Source: Atrina japonica (Eukaryota; Mollusca; Bivalvia; Pterioida; Pinnidae). Taken from it: DNA of 64,000 nt. The notes beneath the pieces were generated by a model. The model was not told the DNA's origin. It made no database searches and saw nothing but the letters and a program-made list of their open reading frames with translations. Positions 1 through 12,400 of this stretch are shown here, in pieces (positions within the stretch are counted from its first letter, which is position 1; each line of letters opens with the position of its first letter). The position numbers and the translations under genes are program-made. Where the stretch lies: the NCBI GenBank assembly GCA_030159075.1, contig BROG01000295.1:682001-746000 (forward strand), given 5' to 3'.

Positions 1-55
1 TAGTTATATTAAACAATAATTGAATTGTGTTTGTTTCTAATATCTGTAATAACTG

Positions 56-58
<3 letters not shown>

Positions 59-98
<40 letters not shown>
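59..98. repeat. (TG)n microsatellite
   Basis: About 20 uninterrupted TG dinucleotides lie some 320 bp upstream of the gene A start codon. The minus-strand open frame across it is a His/Thr artefact. Confidence 0.95.
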
Positions 99-101
<3 letters not shown>

Positions 102-400
102 ATTTATGTGAGTGAGAGTTAGTGAGAAAGTGGACATACCTGTATAAAAAATTTCTGTGTTGAATAAGTTTGTTTTGTTAAATGTAAAATTTGTTTCTGT
201 TTTCTGTGTTTGACGAACAGAATTCAAACAAACTTCTTTACAGATATTTACAATAATTCTAACGGTATGTAAAATTTTGTCTAAATGAATAAAAAATAAC
301 AATATGTCTGTTTCTACATTATTAGGTTTTACTTGACGATCTCGGATCAGGACCATTGAAGGACATATTTCCTAGAAACAGAGCAAACACGTGTAATTCC

Positions 401-408
401 TGACGTCA
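401..408 (+). promoter_or_regulatory. CRE-like palindrome TGACGTCA
   Basis: A perfect TGACGTCA octamer lies 11 bases before the ATG of gene A. This is the consensus for CREB/ATF factors. It is so close to the start codon that it may lie in the 5' UTR. No convincing TATA box was seen nearby, and the transcription start is unknown. Confidence 0.35.
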
Positions 409-419
409 AGGTTTCAGTC

Positions 420-473
420 ATGAAAATATCTATTATAATCTTGACATCTTCTCTTGTGTTCCACATATTAGAT
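420..473 (+). CDS. Gene A exon 1: start codon and signal peptide
   Basis: It encodes 18 residues, MKISIIILTSSLVFHILD, with a Lys followed by a hydrophobic run typical of a secretory signal peptide. It ends at a consensus donor (gtaagta) in phase 0. Gene B begins with an equivalent exon of 20-21 residues that also ends in Asp at a phase 0 gtaagta, which supports the start chosen here. Confidence 0.75.
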
Positions 474-3400
474 GTAAGTATCCAGCTCTAGTTCCTTTAT
501 CTTTCATCAAAATCGTTGATGACAAATCTTTTACTATTAACATTATCTCCACATGTTGTTTATTATTTCCTCATGTAAACCATACACATGGTTTTCTTAT
601 GTGATGTACCCCAGAATAGTCTAACGTCCCCTAAAAGGGTAGAAAGTGACATGTTTGAGAGATCACTGTTATGAAAGAACCACAAGTCTATGGAACAATA
701 CACAGCAAACACCACCAACTTCAATGCTCCTTGAAATCAAACCTTTTTTTAAAAACCACCTGCTATGTAGGGGCACCTGCCTTGTAAGACTGCTTGTTTT
801 CTAAGCTAACTAGGCCTATAGGCTATAATTCTATAATTCAGTTGATGGTCTGTCCTGTAAAACATGTTATGCAGCCATGTTTATATGTTCTGAGTGCAAA
901 TTCAAAAAGCTACGTTTTTGTATACCAAATTGAGTTTTTTTTTAAATAATTTTAAAAACATAAATTCTTACCATTGTTTTAAATCAAAATTTAGGCTTTT
1001 AACATTTGTTACCCATTATATTTTCCTTGTTGCCAATGACTCCATTTGCCTAATATCAAGGACCTACCAAGCTGTACACAAATAGGCAGCTGTCAACACA
1101 TCAGATTCACAAAAAAGGGAAAATACTAATTCTGGGACCTCAGACTCTTCCCCAAAATTTTAAGTACACATCGTTTTTGCTTAGCTACACCCCTTGAATA
1201 TGCACTGCTACTAGGAAAAGGATATTAATTTGACTCTTCTCTCTACAGTGTACATATGCCGTTCAGTTTGTTTTAAACAGATTCGAAATAGACAGATCCA
1301 TCAACGAGACTGGCAGATAGTAAGTATATATCTGTGTTTTACAAGTATGTTACTTACTGGTATAACTAACATTTTATGATAAAATCTCAACCAAATCACT
1401 GCAATTACTTACACACTGAAAACATAGTCCTACAGAGGTAAGACAACTTATGACATTCCATTCTACAGGTATTTAAAATCTGTCTGTTAGACAAAAACCA
1501 AAATGCTACAATCCATCACTTTGTCTTTTTTATATAAATCAGTTCATTGCATTGTAAGTCATCTTTATTAGCTCACCTGACCCTTTGGTTCTTGTGAGCT
1601 ATCGCTAACACTTTTTAAATCCGTCCATCAACTTTAACATTTTGAACCATTCTAGAGAACCATCGTATGGATTGAAAACCAACATGGAATGATTGGTCCT
1701 TATAAGGTGCTGACTGAGTGTTGTTGCTGTTTATGTTGTTACTTTTGTGCCGATCTGTCATCCAAGATGGCCACCAGTGACCTGGGGGATGAGTTTAACA
1801 TAGAACCGTATGGGAATTACATGTACATCAGGGTTTTCCCTTACATAAATTTCTGCATCTCTGATGTATTAAATCTTTTCAGGATGCAAAACATAAATAT
1901 TAATGAGTCCCTAAGGACATACAAAAACTCAATAATTTTTTTTCAACCTGAGACTGAATATATGTACCTTTGTTTTCATTGACTTGGAAAATCACAAATT
2001 TAATGGATTCAGAAATTTTGTTCTTGTGGGTCCCTGGGACTCTCTAAAATAACAGCCTAGAAAAATTCTGTACATGTGAATACAAAAATCTTTTACAGAA
2101 CTGCTGAATGGATTGAAATCAAATATGTCAGTTAAATCTCCTATAAAATAGTATCTTGTGATCAAGTTACCAATATGTCAATTAAATCTCCTATAAAATA
2201 GCATCTTGTGATCTAGTTACCAAGATGTCAATTAAATCTCCTATAAAATAGCATCTTGTGATCTAGTTACCAAGATGTCAATTAAATCTATAAAATAGCA
2301 TCTTGTGATCTAGATACCAAGATGTCAATTAAATCTATAAAATAACATCTTGTGATCTAGTTACCAATATGTCAATTAAATCTCCTATAAAATAGCATCT
2401 TGTGATCTAGTTACCAAGATGTCAATTAAATCTCCTATAAAATAGCATCTTGTGATCAAGTTACCAATATGTCAATTAAATCTCCTATAAAATAGCATCT
2501 TGTGATCTAGTTACCAAGATGTCAATTAAATCTCCTATAAAATAGCATCTTGTGATCAAGTTACCAATATGTCAATTAAATCTCCTATAAAATAGCATCT
2601 TGTGATCTAGTTACCAAGATGTCAATTAAATCTCCTATAAAATAGCATCTTGTGATCTAGTTACCAAGATGTCAATTAAATCTCCTATAAAATAGCATCT
2701 TGCGATCTAGTTACCAAGATGTCAATTAAATCTAGTAAAAATAGCATCTTGTGATCTAGTTACCAAGATGTCAATTAAATCTATAAAATAGCATCCTGTG
2801 ATCTAGTTACCAATATGTCAATTAAATCTCCTATAAAATAGCATCTTGTGATCTAGTTACCAAGATGTCAATTAAATCTATAAAATAGCATCTTGTGATC
2901 TAGATACCAAGATGTCAATTAAATCTATAAAATAACATCTTGCAATCTAGTTACCAAGATGTCAATTAAATCTCCTATAAAATAGCATCTTGCGATCTAG
3001 TTACAAATATGTCAATTAAATCTTAGTATAAAATAGCATCTTGTGATCTAGTTACCAAGATGTCAATTAAATCTCCTATAAAATAGCATCTTGTGATCTA
3101 GTTACCAATATGTCAATTAAATCTTAGTATAAAATAGCATCTTGTGATCTAGTTACCAAGATGTCAATTAAATCTTAGTATAAAATAGCATCTTGTGATT
3201 TAGTTACCAAGATGTCAATTAAATCTCCTATAAAATAGCATCTTGTGATCTAGTTACCAAGATGTCAATTAAATCTCCTATAAAATAGCATCTTGTGATC
3301 TAGTTACCAAGATGTCAATTAAATCTATAAAATAGCATCCTGTGATCTAGTTACCAAGATGTCAATTAAATCTACTATAAAATAGCATCCTGTGATCTAG

Positions 3401-6400
3401 TTACCAATATGTCAATTAAATCTAGTATAAAATAGCATCTTGTGATCTAGTTACCAAGATGTCAATTAAATCTAGTATAAAATAGCATCTTGTGATCTAG
3501 TTACCAAGATGTCAATTAAATCTTAGTATAAAATAGCATCTTGTGATCTAGTTACCAAGATGTCAATTAAATCTACTATAAAATAGCATCTTGTGATCTA
3601 GTTACCAAAATGTCAATTAAATCTTAGTATAAAATAGCATCTTGTGATCTAGTTACCAAAATGTCAATTAAATCTTAGTATAAAGTAGCATCTTGTGATC
3701 TAGTTACCAAAATGTCAATTAAATCTTAGTATAAAATAACATCTTGTGATCTAGTTACCAATATGTCAATTAAATCTTAGTATAAAATAACATCTTGTGA
3801 TCTAGTTATCAAAATGTCAATTAAATCTACTATAAAATATTACCTCTGTGATCTAAGAAGCAATATATTTACATTTAAATTATCAGAAGTGTTGATGACT
3901 GAATCTTTCTTGCCTTTCCCACTATACGACAGATGTTTATTTTGTATTTGTTTGCAATTAAATTCAGTGAAACTTGTATATAATGACCTCCTTAGGGACA
4001 CAAGAAAACTAATCTTTGTAGGGAGGTGGTCTTTATATAGAGATTGATTTGTACAAAAATGGTTCTATTGGGGACAGCAAAAAACGTCTTTGTGACCAGG
4101 TGGTCTTTATACACACAAGCAAGTTTTACTGTATATACAATGGGAGATTTTGTCATCAATGAGTTTCATTGTCTGGCAATTCTTTCTCCTTCAGTTATTC
4201 AAATCTTTTTGTCAATATTGTTAGTCAAGTGTAATTTTTAGCCCATGTTTTCATTTTTTTTCTTGTACAGCCTTGGTCATTTGTCTAATGGACAACCATT
4301 CCTTTGTCACTATGCTCGCCAGTCAGAAGGGCAGTCCACACAGTGTGTTGAACAAAACGCCAAAAGTAGAGATGAATTTGAAAAAGAGAAGAATATTTAT
4401 CCTTTTTTCTTTCCAAATGTTGGAGTGTCACCACGTAGGTTTTCTTTCTTGATTTATGGTTATGTTATACTAACTGGTGTCAGTGACGTAGGAATTCCAT
4501 TTAACTTTTCTCCTTTTTAAATTTGATTTAGCTTATGTATTCTCATCTTAACTAATTCACTCTAAAAGACGCATTTGAACTGATCCAAGCCATTAATTTA
4601 CAGAAGAGTCCATACTACTGACCCCTTTTAGATCAATCTAATGTTCAAACCACTAGTATACCATCAGGGAGGTTACTTACCCCTTTCAGATCAGTCTACT
4701 TAAAAACCAATCTCTCATCACTCCTATTTTCTGATATCTGTAAAGGATAGATTACTCATCACTCCTATTTTCTGATATCTGTAAAGGATAGATTACTCAT
4801 CACTCCTATTTTCTGATATATGTAAAGGATAGATTACTCATCACTCCTATTTTCTGATATCTGTAAAGGATAGATTACTCATCACTCCTATTTTCTGATA
4901 TCTGTAATGGATAGATCTCTCATCACTCCTATTTTCTGATATCTGTGAAGGATAGATTACTCATCACTCCTATTTTCTGATATCTGTAAAGGATAGATTT
5001 CTCATCACTTCTATTTTCTGATATCTGTAAAGGATAGATCTCTCATCACTTCTATTTTCTGATATCTGTAAAGGATAGATCTCTCATCACTCCTATTTTC
5101 TGATATCTGTAAAGGATAGATCTCTCATCACTCCTATTTTCTGATATCTGTAAAGGATAGATCTCTCATCACTCCTAATTTCTGATACCTGTAAAGGATA
5201 GATTACTCATCACTCCTATTTTCTGATATCTGTAAAGGATAGATTACTCATCACTCCTATTTTCTGATATCTGTAATGGATAGATCTCTCATCACTCCTA
5301 TTTTCTGATATCTGTGAAGGATAGATCTCTCATCACTCCTATTTTCTGATATCTGTAAAGGATAGATTTCTCATCACTTCTATTTTCTGATATCTGTAAA
5401 GGATAGATCTCTCATCACTCCTATTTTCTGATATCTGTAAAGGATAGATCTCTCATCATTTCTATTTTCTGATATCTGTAAAGGATAGATCTCTCATCAC
5501 TCCTATTTTCTGATATCTGTAAAGGATAGATCTCTCATCACTCCTATTTTCTGATATCTGTAAAGGATAGATCTCTCATCACTTCTATTTTCTGATATCT
5601 GTAAAGGATAGATCTCTCATCACTCCTATTTTCTGATATTTGTTAAGGATAGATTACTCATCACTCCTATTTTCTGATATCTGTAAAGGATAGATCTCTC
5701 ATCACTTCTATTTTCTGATATCTGTAAAGGATAGATCTCTCATCACTCCTATTTTCTGATATCTGTAAAGGATAGATCTCTCATCACTCCTATTTTCTGA
5801 TATCTGTTAAGGATAGATTTCTATCACTTCTATTTTTCTGATATCTGTAAAGGATAGATCTCTCATCACAATCCTATGATTTGATATCTGTAAAGGATAG
5901 ATCTCTCATCACTCCTATTTTCTGATATCTGTTAAGGATGGGGTGAATATGTATCCTGTCATAAAAAGGCAAAAATAACTAGAGGCAAAATTAACCAGGG
6001 GTGAAAATTTGTAGGCATACAGTTGTCATCAACAATTAGTAAGTGATTTATTACCAAGATGACACCGTGTTTAACACTGTGGTTACTATGGTGTTCTTAT
6101 TTGTCATTCGGTGACTTCTGTACCAAGTTATTTGCGTGGTGCATATGGTGATGACGTTTTATCATTGGTCCTAGTGACGTATCACAGTGTGTCACTTTAT
6201 GTAATGTCATGGAGACAAAGATTCAAATGGACTTTTTCTAGTATTTATTACCTAACTAAAGGCCATTAACCAATATTTACAAAGTAGTTCTTAGTACCAA
6301 GTTATTTACAAAGTAGTTCTTAGTACCAAGTTATTTACAAAGTAGTTCTTAGTACCAAGTTATTTACAAAGTAGTTCTTAGTACCAAGTTATTTACAAAG

Positions 6401-9400
6401 TAGTTCTTAGTACTAAGCTATTTACAAAGTAGTTCTTAGTACCAAGTTATTTACAAAGTAGTTCTTAGTACCAAGCTATTTACAAAGTAGTTCTTAGTAC
6501 CAAGCTATTTACAAAGTAGTTCTTAGTACCAACTATTTACAAAGTAGTTCTTAGTACCAAGCTATTTACAAAGTAGTTCTTAGTACCAAGTTATTTACAA
6601 AGTAGTTCTTAGTACCAAGTTATTTACAAAGTAGTTCTTAGTACCAAGCTATTTACAAAGTAGTTCTTAGTACCAAGCTATTTACAAAGTAGTTCTTAGT
6701 ACCAAGTTATTTACAAAGTAGTTCTTAGTACCAAGTTATTTACAAAGTAGTTCTTAGTACCAAGCTATTTACAAAGTAGTTCTTAGTACCAAGTTATTTA
6801 CAAAGTAGTTCTTAGTACTAAGCTATTTACAAAGTAGTTCTTAGTACCAAGCTATTTACAAAGTAGTTCTTAGTACCAAGTTATTTACAAAGTAGTTCTT
6901 AGTACCAAGTTATTTACAAAGTAGTTCTTAGTACTAAGCTATTTACAAAGTAGTTCTTAGTACCAAGTTATTTACAAAGTAGTTCTTAGTACCAAGTTAT
7001 TTACAAAGTAGTTCTTAGTACCAAGTTATTTACAAAGTAGTTCTTAGTACTAAGCTATTTACAAAGTAGTTCTTAGTACCAAGCTATTTACAAAGTAGTT
7101 CTTAGTACCAAGCTATTTACAAAGTAGTTCTTAGTACCAAGTTATTTACAAAGTAGTTCTTAGTACCAAGTTATTTACAAAGTAGTTCTTAGTACCAAGT
7201 TATTTACAAAGTAGTTCTTAGTACCAAGTTATTTACAAAGTAGTTCTTAGTACCAAGTTATTTACAAAGTAGTTCTTAGTACCAAGCTATTTACAAAGTA
7301 GTTCTTAGTACCAAGCTATTTACAAAGTAGTTCTTAGTACCAAGCTATTTACAAAGTAGTTCTTAGTACCAAGCTATTTACAAAGTAGTTCTTAGTACCC
7401 AGCTGATAATACAGGTAAATGCTCATACATTCGTGTCCGCTTTCTGTACTATAAGTTTGGTCCTTTTCTGCATACAATGGGCCCTCTTTCTTATGCTCCT
7501 GTCTCCCTTCTCTCTTACTTTCACATTCTTACATTTTATATTATTTCTAATAATTTGAAGTAATCCCTGTCTAGACATTGAGTTCTTCTCTAATTTTAAC
7601 TTTATGCTAAATTAAAGATTTAAGTATAATTTGAATGTTCTTAAAGTAATAGCTTGGACATTTGAGTCTTAGTTACATGATAGATAAATCTTAAATCAAT
7701 TACTTTATGTCGTCTCAAGGTCCCTAATTTAAGATCTAGACAGCCTAATCTCTGCTAATTTATATCCTTTACTGCAATTTCCAACAAATACAAAAATATA
7801 TAAACCTAATAAAATATAAATCCAGAAATCAATATATCAAAAATACTTATATACTTATATTTATAATTTTAATCATTTCAAACACGAAATTCTACCCTGT
7901 GATAGATTCTAGAGTGTGTACTTATTATGAACTTTTCTTTGGATAATTCCAGGATGTCCACCTTTGATCAGATTTAACAATGGAGAATGGCTTTGTCAAG
8001 ACAACCTGACATACGATGTTGTCACCGTGTACACGTCATGTTATCCCGTTTGTAACCGTAATTTTACACTTGAGACAGATTTCCAAGTTCGGTGCACAGA
8101 GTTCAGGGAGTGGGATAAAGACCTTGAGCCACATTGTATTTCTTCTAATTTTGATAAGAAAGGTATCACTATTTGATAGAAACTGACCCATAAAGTCAAA
8201 CAATTACAAACAGCATCAAACCTAATCTATTTCAGCATTATACGATAAATGTAAAAAATCACTTGGTTTGTTCAGATGATGTCTCCTAAAAATTATAGTG
8301 AGATGATTTTTGATTCTGTCATAGCATATCAACTTGTTTTTGTAATATCAAACTGCATGCGATGGTCAAATGTTAGAGTGTTGACTCACAAGACGAAGGT
8401 ACCAAGTTTGTTTCTGGGTACCGCATCATACCAAAGTAAAAAAAAAAAATGATATGTTAATGGAATTAGTAGAGGAATTCCTTTTAATTCTCAAGTTTTC
8501 TTTGAAAAACACAAATTATGCCCTAGTGATTGTAGAGCACTAACATGTGGAGAAGCAATATCACTATGGTAACCGCGACAGACGTGAAGGCTTATGTACT
8601 TTATTTCAAAGATAATTCTCTTCATTTTGATATATTATGTTTCTGTTTAATCATCAAGTAATCCCCACAAATATCATCTGGCAGTTGGACAAACATGAAA
8701 ATAGAAGAAATAGTTCACTGATCTGTGATTTATCTTCTTATTTAAGCCTAGGTAGAATTCATTGACATAATTTCCAAGTACTTACTAGATTTTTTTGTTT
8801 GTTGTTGTTTAATGTCCCACACAAAATATTTCGCTCATATGGAGGCATCATCAGATGCCGGTGAAGGGCTTCAGATTTTTGGCCTGTGCTTGGCACTTAT
8901 GGACAATTAGAGCAGTGAGGATTCTTTAACCTGTCGACACCTACTGTGACACGGGACCTCGGTTTTTACTGTCTTATCCAAGGACAGGAAACCAACCTGC
9001 CACCGACTAGACTCAAACTCACAACCTCACGATCAAGAGTCGAGCACACTACCAAATGAGCCAGGTCGGCTTTCCCACTAGATATTATTGATACTCCTAA
9101 ATAAAACAATATTCAAGCTGCCCTTCTCCAGGACACTTCTCACAGTATATAATACACTAAAATCTAACTGGTGTTATGCTTTGCCTCATCAAGCCATTTT
9201 CACAACATCCAAACATTTCTCGCCATCGCAGTTACCATACAGTGAATATGGTGATCAAAACAAAAACACCTGAGAACAACCAAAGTGACGCGAGAATAAA
9301 AAAAAGCACAGGAAAGTGTCAGCAGTACGAGAAGGAGCATAAGACGATTACACATTTGAAAGAACATGGTAGATGTGGAACTTTAAAGGGGCAGCAGCTG

Positions 9401-12400
9401 TGTTTACCAAAGAAAATTATTTGGATTATTTCTACATTTACTACTTGTACTTGTTGTACAATAATAAATAAGAGCTGTACACAGACATAAAACAACTGTA
9501 AAAAATCTTGTATTCCTATATATTTTGTGAAAATAATGTCAGGTTCAGTGTTGTACTCATATACAAATAGTACAATCGAGTTAATCACTTGCAATTGAAA
9601 AAGTGCCAAACCAGGGTTTCTCAAGCAATTTTCGCAAATATATTGGAATTAAAGAATTTGTATGCCTGTGTATATCTCTTTTTTGTCATTGTATTTCAAT
9701 CTAAGTAGTAAAAAAAGGTAAAACAGAATTTGACAAAAAAACAAAAAAAACACAACTAATGGCCTTTAAGTTGTGAGCAGAATTTGAAATCAGACGAGAA
9801 ATTGGCAATCATCACACCTGATCAAACATTGCAAGAAGAGTTTGTTTTTATTTTCAAACAGCCTTGTTTTCAATTTTGCGTCACTTAATCATATTAGTTT
9901 AAGAGTTTATAAATAGATCAATGAGTTGGGTGTTTCCCACGAGTAATTAACTAATAAGCAGGAATAGAACTTTAAAAATATGATGAAAGTAAATGTAAAT
10001 ATGTAAATATGCATTAATTGAGTACAGAAAAGTTTATTTATTAACATAACTCCCCAGAATTTGGCTTTAATTCTGTATAGATACGATGCTTTTAATTAAA
10101 GAACATTTTTTTGCAAAATGAATCTTCCTTCCTAATAAATAAAAAATATTTACATAGAATTTGTATTGTAGACAATATTCTGGCATATACCATACTCAAT
10201 GCTCCATCTTATATCCTTACTTCTAAGTCTTCTCTGTGAAAAAATATATAAAATTGACTTGTGTCACTTTTTCCACAAATTCTTTGTACATACATTCCTT
10301 GATTAATTACAGGTACACCTAACTCAGGTGTGACAACTAGAACAGATTCTTCACATTTTCCTGTTACACCTGATAAAGGTACAGACTCTGCAACTTTCTC
10401 CAAGTCCACTCAAAGTATGACTGGCACACCTGTACGCACCTCAACACCTGTACGCACCTCGACACCTGTACACACCTCGACACCTGTACGCACCTCAACA
10501 CCTGTGACAAATGTCAACCATCCTCAGCCTCTTGATAACAATAGTGATGATGATTTCGATATTGTAGTCTGTAAGAATTCATCACTTTTTCTTTATTTTG
10601 CCATAAATGATCTCCCGAGATATATATTCTCTAAATATAATTGCATTTTTTCCACAATATTCTCCTGGATTTGTTTAGTGTTAAACATTCTTTAATTACA
10701 CAGTCAAATGGAAGCATTTTAGTACTTTCTATTTAGCAATCATACACCTTATTAGTTCATAGTTTTGGTAAAAATTATAGCTGAACTAGAATTATTTTAT
10801 AAAAATTGAACAGAAAGGAAATCTATAAGTATTTGGACAATTGTAGTTTTGTTTATGATATATAGGGAAAATAAATTTTGGGAACTCACTTTGGATGTTT
10901 TTGTACTTTTTTAACATGTGTTTTGGTTAGCATTGATTTTACAGTGTTACCAGCATATTTCTTTGTGTCGGCGTCATTATCTATAACTTGCTGCACACAG
11001 ATTGGCTCACTTAGTCAGAATATGTTCCCATCTATTTTAGAATCACTCCTAGATTGGACTGGAAAATGAGTATCACAATCTGAAGTAATGATTCTGATTA
11101 TGCACAAGCATGTAAAATCATAACTACACAACACATCAGATGATCCAAATATTTTATTCTGTTTTTTCTTCTTTATAATGTTAGTGCTTGCAATTGACGG
11201 GTAACCTCCTTGTTTATGATATTGGTCTATGTGACTGATAACTTCAATGTTAATCATAAAATAGCATATAATTGACTAATAACTTCCTTGTTGATAATGT
11301 TAGTATAAGTTGTTGACTGCTAAATTCCTTGTTTATAATGTTATTAATAAATGCTGGTTACTAACTTCCTTGTTGATAATGTTAGTATAAGTTGCTGACT
11401 TGTAACTACCTTGTTGATAATGTAAGTGCATCATGCTGACTGCTAACTTCCTTGTTGATAATGTTAGTATAAATTGCTGAGTGGTAACTTCCTTGTTGAT
11501 AATGTAGTATAAATTTATGACTGGTAACGTCCTTGTTGATAATGTTAGTATAAATTGCTGAGTGGTAACTTCCTTGTTGATAATGTAAGTATAAATTTAT
11601 GACTGGTAACTTCCTTGTTAATTATGTTTGTATAAGTTGCTGACTAGTAACTTCCTTGTTGATTATGTTAGTGTATCTTGCTGACAGGTAACTTCCTTGT
11701 TGAAAATGTTAGTGTACATTGCTGACTGGTAATGTCCTTGTTGATAAAGTTAATATAATTTGGTGACAGGTAATGTCCATGTTGATAATGTTAGTGTAAT
11801 TTGCTGACTGGTAACTTCCTTGTTGGTAATGTTAGTGTATCTTGCCGACTTGTATCTCCCTTGTTGATAATGGTAATATTAGTTGCTGACTGGTAACTAC
11901 CATGTTGATAATGTTAGTGTATCTTGCTGAATAGTAACTTCCTTGTTGTTGATGTTAGTATAAGTTGCTTACTGGTAACATCCTTGTTGATAATTTTAAT
12001 GTATTTTGATGACTGGTAACTTTCTTGTTAATCATTTGAATATCTAAGTTGTACATTTTCAACACTAACCTGATGTACCTATCAAACAATGACAGATGAA
12101 ATCCAAGTCTTTTTTTGTATAATTTTTTTTACATTCTTTTTGATAGATGTTTTTGGTGCCATCGGTACAGTACTGGGAATATTATTATTTGTTGCCATTT
12201 GCTATTTCTGTCGACATTATAAATGTCCAAAATGTTGTCTTAGATGTAAAGTCAGATCATATGACCCAGAAATAAATCCAGGTTGTAAGTATAAATATAG
12301 TGGAACCTGTCTTGAGAGACCACTTTCATCTGTCATGTGAAACCATATATTAAAAACCTCTTATATATGTATAATCTGTATTTAAAATCTCCTTTGAGGT

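Noticed and set aside
2125..7399. Regular repeat arrays considered as CRISPR arrays
   Set aside because: Units are directly contiguous with no unique spacers, the genome is eukaryotic, and no cas genes are present.
9176..9624. Overlapping open frames on both strands near 9.2-9.6 kb
   Set aside because: They fall in interspersed repeat R1, whose other copies do not conserve either frame.
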